Source of the DNA: Bacteroidota bacterium
GTDB lineage: Bacteria; Bacteroidota; Bacteroidia; Flavobacteriales_F; PHOS-HE28
Reading direction: 5' to 3'
Assembly (NCBI GenBank): GCA_023412755.1
Contig: JAEZCB010000041.1
Coordinates: 1 to 10,641, forward strand
Length of the DNA stretch: 10,641 bases
Part shown: positions 1 to 5,436 of the stretch, piece after piece
Layout: every line of letters begins with the position of its first letter
Numbering within the stretch: the stretch's first letter is position 1
Program-made: the position numbers and the translations under genes
Notes under the pieces: generated by a model
What the model was told of the DNA's origin: nothing
What the model saw: only the letters and a program-made list of their open reading frames with translations
The model's database searches: none

Positions 1-179
1 ATGTGTTGTTGGCCCTCATGCATCTCGGGGAACAGGTGCATGAACACGTAGGCCACGGCCACACCACCGGCAATGGAAAGCCATATGCTGCGTGGCACAT
101 GGATCAAGTGCCTGGAACGGCTGCCGAACAAATGCACCATGGCCAGCACGATCACCGGCCATACCGAGATCCCATCCAT
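1..179 (-). CDS. N-terminal part of an integral membrane protein (cut by window edge)
   Basis: This reading frame is open from an ATG at 179 to the left edge, giving 59 complete codons with no stop. The peptide starts MDGISVWPVIVLAMVHLF and contains the block SIAGGVAVAYVFMHLFPEMH at about residues 31-53. Two hydrophobic segments are visible, about residues 6-18 and 33-50, so it is an inner-membrane protein. The GGVAVAYVF-HL-PE pattern resembles a family of small multi-pass membrane proteins sometimes grouped loosely with ZIP-type metal transporters; that link comes from memory and is weak. The frame stays open upstream to a stop at 222-224, but 179 is the first ATG. A second ATG 4 nt inside is in another frame and yields no membrane-like protein. 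Just upstream, at 186-193 on the minus strand, is TAACTTCG, one mismatch from the Bacteroidota -7 box, only 6 nt from the ATG. The gene lies downstream of the YjbR gene in the same direction, separated by a GC-rich element. Confidence 0.6.
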   Translation of the reverse strand, partial: MDGISVWPVIVLAMVHLFGSRSRHLIHVPRSIWLSIAGGVAVAYVFMHLFPEMHEGQQH

Positions 180-290
180 CCACCTCGAAGTTAGTATGGC
201 CCAGTACTGAGGCTGTATCGGTCACAGAGCGACCATACCGGAGATCCGCTCCCAGGTTCGTCCGCGGTCACCGCCATCGATCATGTTTTC

Positions 291-445
291 AGGGGCGCCT
301 AGTCGGGCTATCCGCTGTGGCCGGCTCGTCCGCCGCTGCGGCAACGGCGCTCCGGGGGCTTCCTTCCGGTCGCCTCCTCACTGCACGTTGCCACACGCGC
401 CGGTCTTCGCCGGGCCGCCGCTGCTATCCCGGGCGCGGATCCGCG
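291..445. repeat. GC-rich structured intergenic element
   Basis: This stretch between the yjbR-like stop and the membrane-protein start has no credible gene and is about 75% G+C over 301-420 (90 of 120 by hand count), far above the neighbouring genes. It opens with CGGGCTATCCGCT (304-316) and closes with CCGCTGCTATCCC (418-430), so the ends share GCTATCC in direct orientation. Inside are short self-complementary pieces such as GCCGCTGCGGC and the CCGG-TCTTCG-CCGG group near 410. From memory, elements with GGGCTATCCGC and GCTATCCC ends recur between genes in Bacteroidota genomes. Only one copy lies in this window, so the repeat nature is inference. It could instead be a structured RNA or a terminator region for the minus-strand operon. 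Confidence 0.45.
434..445. other. Perfect 12-nt palindrome next to a stop codon
   Basis: CGCGGATCCGCG is a perfect inverted repeat beginning 7 nt past the stop codon of the yjbR-like gene (stop 452-454, minus strand). As RNA it could form a short GC-rich stem with almost no loop, or act as a protein-binding palindrome. No T-run follows in the direction of transcription, so it is not a classical intrinsic terminator. Confidence 0.3.
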
Positions 446-451
446 TCCAGG

Positions 452-802
452 TCAGATGGTCGTGAGCTTTGCCTGAAGCTTCTTCGGCAGTTTGGAAAAG
501 ATCAGATCATACGATCGGCGCACATGTTCCTGCCATTCCTTTTTCGCGAGTGTGCCAATATCCTTCACCGAGACCCATTTGTTCCGCGCCAGATAAGGTG
601 CGGGAATGAAACGGTCATCAGCGGTGAGCTCATCGAACAGTTCATCGGTGGTCTTGAATGATGCGGATACCGGCACATTGTCCGGACCGAGCACCAGGAA
701 CATCTTCTCTCCGATCAGGAAGCAGAGATCATGCCCCCACTTGATGTCTTCCGTTACACCGGGAAATGACAAGGCCAGCGATCGCAGCTCTTCAATACTC
801 AT
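452..802 (-). CDS. YjbR/MmcQ-family (DUF419) protein
   Basis: The 116-residue product has the normal length and key blocks of the MmcQ/YjbR family: FPGVTEDIKWGHDLCFLIGE near residues 13-32, the following KMFLVLG strand, and IPAPYLARNKWVSV near residues 66-79. Family members adopt a small fold with a CyaY-like face and are often called DNA-binding, but no biochemical role is firmly established. The ATG at 802 is supported by the conserved N-terminus (MSIEELRSLALSFPGV) and by an AAGGA element just upstream, one of the few Shine-Dalgarno-like sites in the window. The gene starts 6 nt after the stop of the Rad50-like ATPase, so it is very probably co-transcribed as the third gene of the nuclease cluster. 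It is soluble, with no signal peptide or TM segment. Confidence 0.85.
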   Translation of the reverse strand: MSIEELRSLALSFPGVTEDIKWGHDLCFLIGEKMFLVLGPDNVPVSASFKTTDELFDELTADDRFIPAPYLARNKWVSVKDIGTLAKKEWQEHVRRSYDLIFSKLPKKLQAKLTTI

Positions 803-808
803 GGTCCT

Positions 809-3244
809 TCAGGCGAATGTGGCCTTATCGCCGATCCGCTGCACACTCGCCCCTTCCTGCTGGAACAGTTGCGCATGCTCCGGATGGCAGGTCAGTACGA
901 TCACCTGGTACTTGCCAGCGAAGTCGTTGATCGCGTTCACCGCGCACCGGCGCCGATCGGGATCCATGTCGGTGAGCGGATCGTCCATCAGCATGAAGCC
1001 TTCGCCCTCGCCGAGGTAGACCTCCCCATACGCCATGCGGATCGCCAGGGCCAGACAGCCTTTTGTGCCCTGGGAAAGGAGCCTGTTCTCCAATGCATGA
1101 TCGCCCAATAGCCCGGTGGCCTTTATGCCTTCAAGTTGGGGTTTGTACCGTCCATCGGTGAGCATGCGCACGAAGTGCTCCACACGCTTCGCCATACCGG
1201 CCAGTGGATCCGGTCCTTCACGATCGGCCAGTGCATGCACGCGCGCAAGGATGCGTTCGTACGCTTTGGCTTCATTCAATGTGCGATCGAATTCACGTTC
1301 CGCCAGTTCCAGTTCCTCCTTCAATTCTTCCAGCGAATTGGCGGGTGTCCGGCCTTCCAGATTACTCAGCTTAAGCTGTGCCTGTTGAAGCCGCTCTTTC
1401 GCTCGATCAAAAGCATCATCGGCTTTCTTCAATGCGAGTAAGTATGCGTTCGCATCCGGGTAGCCTTCCGGCACCGTGGGTAGTTTTGCAAGCTCCGTCT
1501 CGTTCTTGAGGATCTCGCCGCGCAGGTCCACCACTTTCATGGTCAATCGATCCACCGAAGTGAAGGTCTTGGTCCATTCCGCCAGGTTCTTTTCGAGCCC
1601 TTTCTTTTCCTGCTCGTGTCGCGCCTGATCGGCAAGGATGCGCCGTTGTTCCTGTTCCAGTTCGGTGAGCGAGCGGGTGGGTGGGATGTTCTTCAGATCA
1701 TCGATCGCCTTCTGCCACTGCTCCTCGGTCTTCTTCTGCAGCGATGCGATGTAGGTGGCATTGGCGCGATCCAATTTCTGCTGCGCCAGATCATGGTTCT
1801 CCTTCCGTGCGATCAAGGCCGGCAGATCCGCCACTTCCAGCGCGGCCAATTCCTGCTGGTGCTTCTGTCGCGCCTGCTCCAGATCGGCGTACAGCTGTTC
1901 TACATCCTTCTGATCGCTACGGATGCTAATGCTCAACGCACCGGCGCTGATCGCGATCCGGCCTTCGGCACCACAATGGTATGGTGCTCCAGGAGAAAGG
2001 GAGATCGTCTCTTCGGCCGTTCCGCCACGTGCTACTTTCACGGACATCGGCTCCTGCGCCTGAAGCACGGCGGCAAGTTTCTGCGCCTTGATCTCCACCT
2101 CGATCCGCTCGATCCGCTGGACAAGCTTTCGGATCTCGTCGATCTGTTCCTTCGTCACCGGCTTTTGCGCCGCCAGTTCCTTACGCGCATCATCTACCGC
2201 CTTTTTCGCTTCAGTGATCGCTTGGAAGCCTGTCCGCACCTTTTCCGCACCCTCGTGCAGCCGGGCGTTCATGATCTCGGTCTTCAACTTCTCCAGGTCC
2301 ACGCCACAACGTAAGAGTGCTTCGTTCTTCTCCTTCAACACCTGCTCCGCGCCGGGCCACTCGGTCATCACCTTCATCAACCGTACGATCTCGGCCTGCC
2401 CGTGCTTCAGATCCTGCTCCAGGATCGCACGCCGGTCAAGTCCTTCTTTACGTGTCCTGCCATCCTCCACGAGGAGCTTTTCTTTCTCGATCAATGCCTG
2501 CACTTGCGTGATCTCCGCATGCACCGCATCCACGTCCTTTTCATGCTGCAGCACCTGGGCGTGCTCCTGCCGTAGTGTTTCCTGCGCATACCACGCCTTC
2601 AACACAGGACCGACCTTCTGCTTGTGCGGATTTGAGATCCCTTTGCCATCCCTCGGTCTGCCGAATTGCCGATCCCAATTGGAGTACAACGCATCTATCC
2701 GCTGCTCCAATGCCGCGATCAATTTCTCCGGAGCCATGTCACCATCAATGGCGCCACTGCTGCGCAGGATCTCACCCACATCATCCGATCCACTATCACG
2801 AAGCAGTTCCAACGTCGCGCTCAGCTTCGCCTGGTTGATGAAAAGCACATGTTCCCACGTTGCCTGGTTCCAACGCAAGGCTTTCTGTACGATCGCATCG
2901 ATCTCGCCGCCATCCGCAAGTTCCGGCGCGCCGCTCCTTACAAGCAACGAATTCGCCCCAGCACCCCAGGTGCGTATCAATGTATGTTCAGTTCCTGCAT
3001 GATCGAAGACCAACGTCACCCGTGCATGGTCACCATCGGGCAGCGGCACGAAGCGTTTCATTGTATCACGGAACTTCGCCGGAGTAAGCCTCGAAGACGT
3101 GAAGAGCGCATGGAACAACGCATTGCACAAGGTGCTCTTTCCCGCTTCATTCGGACCTTCCAGTACATTCACTCCCGCATTGAAACGGTAGGTGCGATCG
3201 CGTGTGGCACCAAAAGGATGCAGCCTGATGCTCTTGATCTTCAT
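809..3244 (-). CDS. Rad50/SbcC-like (YhaN-like) AAA ATPase without zinc hook
   Basis: The 811-residue protein is built as an ABC-type head split by coiled coils. The N-terminal head has Walker A GPNEAGKST (residues 30-38) and a Q-loop at FINQAK (Q138). Long charged heptad-like segments run at about 225-395 and 445-665. The C-terminal head has the signature LLSQGT (722-727), Walker B FMLMDDP (750-756), D-loop LTDMD and the switch histidine in LTCHPEH (H787). Such ATPases hold and open DNA ends for a partner nuclease. No CxxC motif occurs at the apex. Instead a short beta-rich, glycine-containing segment (about 400-443: SVKVARGG, ETISLSPGAPYHCG, RIAISAGALSISIRS) separates the coils. The position usually occupied by the Walker B glutamate is Asp (D755). 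The start overlaps the stop of the nuclease gene by 4 nt (ATGA), indicating translational coupling. At 811 residues it is shorter than canonical SbcC (about 1,000 or more) and nearer to YhaN-type proteins, hence no sbcC symbol. Confidence 0.88.
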   Translation of the reverse strand: MKIKSIRLHPFGATRDRTYRFNAGVNVLEGPNEAGKSTLCNALFHALFTSSRLTPAKFRDTMKRFVPLPDGDHARVTLVFDHAGTEHTLIRTWGAGANSLLVRSGAPELADGGEIDAIVQKALRWNQATWEHVLFINQAKLSATLELLRDSGSDDVGEILRSSGAIDGDMAPEKLIAALEQRIDALYSNWDRQFGRPRDGKGISNPHKQKVGPVLKAWYAQETLRQEHAQVLQHEKDVDAVHAEITQVQALIEKEKLLVEDGRTRKEGLDRRAILEQDLKHGQAEIVRLMKVMTEWPGAEQVLKEKNEALLRCGVDLEKLKTEIMNARLHEGAEKVRTGFQAITEAKKAVDDARKELAAQKPVTKEQIDEIRKLVQRIERIEVEIKAQKLAAVLQAQEPMSVKVARGGTAEETISLSPGAPYHCGAEGRIAISAGALSISIRSDQKDVEQLYADLEQARQKHQQELAALEVADLPALIARKENHDLAQQKLDRANATYIASLQKKTEEQWQKAIDDLKNIPPTRSLTELEQEQRRILADQARHEQEKKGLEKNLAEWTKTFTSVDRLTMKVVDLRGEILKNETELAKLPTVPEGYPDANAYLLALKKADDAFDRAKERLQQAQLKLSNLEGRTPANSLEELKEELELAEREFDRTLNEAKAYERILARVHALADREGPDPLAGMAKRVEHFVRMLTDGRYKPQLEGIKATGLLGDHALENRLLSQGTKGCLALAIRMAYGEVYLGEGEGFMLMDDPLTDMDPDRRRCAVNAINDFAGKYQVIVLTCHPEHAQLFQQEGASVQRIGDKATFA

Positions 3245-4377
3245 GACCGTTTTAATTCAGTGATCAGTTTGAGCGCCAGATGCACATCGCCGGGATGCTC
3301 TTCATCGGCGGCCAGTGCGGTGAGCAGGCGGTGCGGCAGTGTTTCCTTGGGGAACAGCTTTTCGATCGCGGCAGCATCGAATACCGGATGGATCGAAAGT
3401 TCTTCTGTAAGATGAAGGCATTGTTCACGCAACGAATCGATCATCCGCATCAACAATTGCATTTCCTCATCGGAAAGCCTGCCGCTCAGTTGCAGATCGA
3501 GCACTGTGGAGGGTAGATCCAGCTTCTGGCACTCTTGCCGCAGTCCCTCGACGTGGTTCTGGTGCTGTAGCTCGCGCGTGACCCTTGTAAAAGCCACTTT
3601 CGCTGGCCGCAGTGATTCATGCAGGATGCTGCCATCGCTCTCGATCTCCAGGTACCATGCATGGCCGGGGCGAGTGCATTTCACCGAATCGGGCGTGTGG
3701 ATCCCGGCCATGTAGAAGGTCTGTTTCCCCGTGATACCCGGCGCAGGTGAAGCCACATGGATGTGCCCGAGCAGCCACGTATGCAGATCGGCCGCTCGCA
3801 ACCCGGCTTCGGTCATGTTGAAATAGCGATGGTCGTTGTCCTGCCCCAGCCCTTCCACATTGCCATGCGCGATACCGATATGGATCGCGCCCGGCTTCTT
3901 TTCCACGCCATCGATCCAGCCGGTCACCGGGTCGGTACCGGTCTTGGAAGGGCAGGGGCAGGGGTAGAAATGCACCTCCTGGCCATCGATCTCGAACCGC
4001 TCCACTTCCGGCTTCAGCAACGCATGCACTCGCGAACCTTCCGAAGTTTTCTGGAAACGCTTCCAGAGCTGTTCCTTGTTCGTTCCACTCGTACTGTCCA
4101 GGTGATCATGGTTGCCGGGGAGCACCAGCACGGCCTCGCCCTCAAAACCCTTCAACAGGTTCACCGCCTCCTCCACGACGTTCTTCTGCACGGTGGTACG
4201 ATCGAAGAGATCACCGGCTACGACCAGGAAGTGCGCATCGCGATCGTTCCCGGCGTCCACCAAGGCTTTTAGGGCATCGAGCCGCTCTCTGAGCAGCCGC
4301 TTGCGCACCAGGTCCGGGTACTTCTGGTAGGTTATGCCGAGGTGGTTGTCGGCGGTATGGATGATCTTGATCGGCAT
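3241..4377 (-). CDS. Mre11/SbcD-like metallophosphoesterase (DNA exonuclease family)
   Basis: The 378-residue protein carries the full set of calcineurin-type phosphoesterase motifs in order: HTADNHLG (D10, H12), AGDLFD (D56), PGNHDH (N89, H90, D91), IAHG (H171) and LLGHIH (H205, H207). These residues bind the two metal ions, normally Mn, used by Mre11/SbcD nucleases to cut DNA ends. The catalytic domain covers roughly residues 1-245 and a helical C-terminal part follows, where Mre11-type proteins contact their ATPase partner. Length and layout fit SbcD or YhaO. The start at 4377 places MPIKIIHTADNH at the N-terminus as expected for the family. It is the first gene of a tight operon with the Rad50-like ATPase (ATGA overlap) and the YjbR-like gene, so the pair almost certainly forms a Mre11-Rad50-type complex. 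It is cytoplasmic. DNA substrate preference cannot be read from the sequence. Confidence 0.9.
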   Translation of the reverse strand: MPIKIIHTADNHLGITYQKYPDLVRKRLLRERLDALKALVDAGNDRDAHFLVVAGDLFDRTTVQKNVVEEAVNLLKGFEGEAVLVLPGNHDHLDSTSGTNKEQLWKRFQKTSEGSRVHALLKPEVERFEIDGQEVHFYPCPCPSKTGTDPVTGWIDGVEKKPGAIHIGIAHGNVEGLGQDNDHRYFNMTEAGLRAADLHTWLLGHIHVASPAPGITGKQTFYMAGIHTPDSVKCTRPGHAWYLEIESDGSILHESLRPAKVAFTRVTRELQHQNHVEGLRQECQKLDLPSTVLDLQLSGRLSDEEMQLLMRMIDSLREQCLHLTEELSIHPVFDAAAIEKLFPKETLPHRLLTALAADEEHPGDVHLALKLITELKRS

Positions 4378-4443
4378 TGACGGAACCCGCGTCGATCGCG
4401 GCCGAGGTGAAAATAGACACCGGCTTCCGACAGATCACGTCGT

Positions 4444-4452
4444 TGTGGATAA
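4444..4452 (-). promoter_or_regulatory. Perfect-consensus DnaA-box sequence
   Basis: TTATCCACA on the minus strand exactly matches the DnaA-box consensus TTATNCACA. It lies in the 169-bp divergent intergenic region, 67 nt upstream of the nuclease start codon and 94 nt upstream of the DUF421 gene. I found no second good box nearby, no AT-rich unwinding region and no replication gene, so this is not an origin. It could be a DnaA regulatory or titration site, or chance: an exact 9-mer is expected about 0.08 times in a window this size counting both strands. Confidence 0.35.
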
Positions 4453-4546
4453 CTCGGTTGGGTGAAAGGGTAGTGTGGGAAGGTGGGAGTAAGAAAGAGA
4501 GTCATTGGTTCCATGATCCCTGCGATGACCATGTAGCTTTAGGTGC

Positions 4547-5086
4547 ATGGACATCTTCGATACAAGTGATGCTGTGCTGATATGGAATGGCTGGGGGCCG
4601 GTGATGCGGATCGTTACCGTTGGGACGCTCACGTATTTCTGGATCCTTTTCCTGATCCGCGTCTCCGGGCAGCGCACGCTGGCCACCATGAAAGCTTTCG
4701 ATCTCATCATCACCATCGCCATGGGCGCGGCCTTCGGCAGGGTGTTAACGGCCCGTGAGGTGCCCTTGATCGAAGCATTCACCACGTTCTTACTTCTGGT
4801 AGTGCTGCAGACAGTACTGGCGTGGCTGCAGAGCCGGTCGGCGGGTTTCGCAAACCTGGTAAGCTCGGATCCCGTGCTGTTATTCCACAACGGCAGGTTC
4901 CATGAGGGAGTGATGAAGAAGCAGCGGATCAGAAAGGGCGAATTGCTCAGCGTGGTGCGCAAGGCGAAGTTCAGTGGACTTGACCAGGTGGAGGCGATCA
5001 TTCTGGAGAGCGACGGAACATTTTCCGTGATCGAGGCCAGAGCAGCAACGGATCGTTCCAGTCTCGCGGATCTCCTGGATGCGTGA
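4547..5086 (+). CDS. DUF421 (YetF/YcaP-type) membrane protein
   Basis: The 179-residue protein matches the DUF421 architecture. Three hydrophobic segments occur at about residues 17-38, 52-66 and 74-93, followed by a small cytoplasmic domain. Diagnostic blocks are RVSGQRTLATMKAFDLIITI (residues 38-57), then PVLLFHNGRF (109-118), then LLSVVRKAKFSGLDQVEAIILE (133-154), ending in DGTFSVI. YetF-type proteins sit in the inner membrane; related Bacillus proteins are tied to spore resistance, but the molecular function is unknown and sporulation is not expected here. The ATG at 4547 opens a normal-length N-terminus. A TAGCTTTA, one mismatch from the Bacteroidota -7 box, lies at 4534-4541, unusually close to the start. 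It is a single gene, divergent from the nuclease operon. Confidence 0.88.
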   Translation: MDIFDTSDAVLIWNGWGPVMRIVTVGTLTYFWILFLIRVSGQRTLATMKAFDLIITIAMGAAFGRVLTAREVPLIEAFTTFLLLVVLQTVLAWLQSRSAGFANLVSSDPVLLFHNGRFHEGVMKKQRIRKGELLSVVRKAKFSGLDQVEAIILESDGTFSVIEARAATDRSSLADLLDA

Positions 5087-5097
5087 GTACCCTTCGA

Positions 5098-5436
5098 TCA
5101 CTGGGATCTAAAAAACGACCAGCCGATCTTGATCGTCATATTCCTCAAATGCTCCAAAGGATAGCGATGCAGAATGGGGATATAAAACTGCGAGTTCACG
5201 GTCCATCCCCTTTTTGTGACGTTCACTGTGGACCAGCAGATGCCGTATATCAGTTCCATGCTGCAATGGCAGGCCGTATTGTAGAAATAGCGACCCTCCA
5301 CGCGATCGCTGATGAAAGAACGGGCGAGGTAATGAGAATAAAGATCGCCAGGCGCAATTCTGTTGAATGTGTGTGACCGGCCCCTGCGTAATTGGAACGA
5401 TATCAAGCTTGGATATACGCCCCCCGGCGTGCAGCC
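5098..5436 (-). pseudogene. Possible truncated outer-membrane beta-barrel remnant
   Basis: The 350 bp between two convergent genes contain no normal gene, but the minus strand holds an open frame directly after, and in the same frame as, the stop of the 489-residue gene. Its last 60 or so codons read like the final strands of an outer-membrane barrel: alternating polar and aromatic residues, segments GRYFYNTACHCSMELIYG, WTVNSQFYIPILHRYPLEHL and the ending MTIKIGWSFFRSQ, where a terminal strand with aromatic residues near the end is typical of such proteins. There is no ATG at a sensible place (only a TTG near 5406), no signal peptide and no N-terminal half. G+C is about 48% over 5101-5340, lower than the flanking genes. 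A broken gene reduced to its 3' end is the simplest reading. A plus-strand 97-codon GTG frame (5083-5376) overlaps it and cannot be fully excluded. Confidence 0.35.
5417..5430. terminator. Short hairpin after the 489-residue gene
   Basis: ACGCC-CCCC-GGCGT is a perfect 5-bp GC stem with a 4-nt loop, starting 6 nt after the stop codon of the minus-strand 489-residue gene. In that direction it is followed by ATATCCAAGC rather than a T-run, so it is a weak terminator candidate at best. It might slow exonucleases at the mRNA 3' end. Confidence 0.25.

Noticed and set aside
16..225. 69-codon minus-strand frame at the left edge
   Set aside because: The overlapping frame from the ATG at 179 gives a clear membrane protein, while this one gives a His/Arg/Cys-rich peptide with no pattern.
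92..661. 189-codon plus-strand frame across the GC-rich element
   Set aside because: It crosses the intergenic element and the yjbR-like gene antisense, with Arg/Ser/Pro-rich low-information sequence.
1616..2314. 232-codon plus-strand frame
   Set aside because: Antisense to the coiled-coil part of the ATPase; Leu/Arg-rich composition is what antisense of Glu/Gln/Lys-rich coils gives.
2088..3002. 304-codon plus-strand open frame
   Set aside because: It lies antisense to the Rad50-like ATPase, is very rich in Ser, Arg and Cys, and shows no domain. It is a shadow of the real gene.
4444..4546. Replication origin around the DnaA box
   Set aside because: There is only one good box, no AT-rich unwinding region, and no replication genes nearby.
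5083..5376. 97-codon plus-strand frame starting with GTG overlapping the DUF421 stop (GTGA)
   Set aside because: The overlap looks like translational coupling, but the third-position G+C is only about 40%, no family is recognisable, and the antisense frame gives more convincing barrel-like segments. Not fully excluded.
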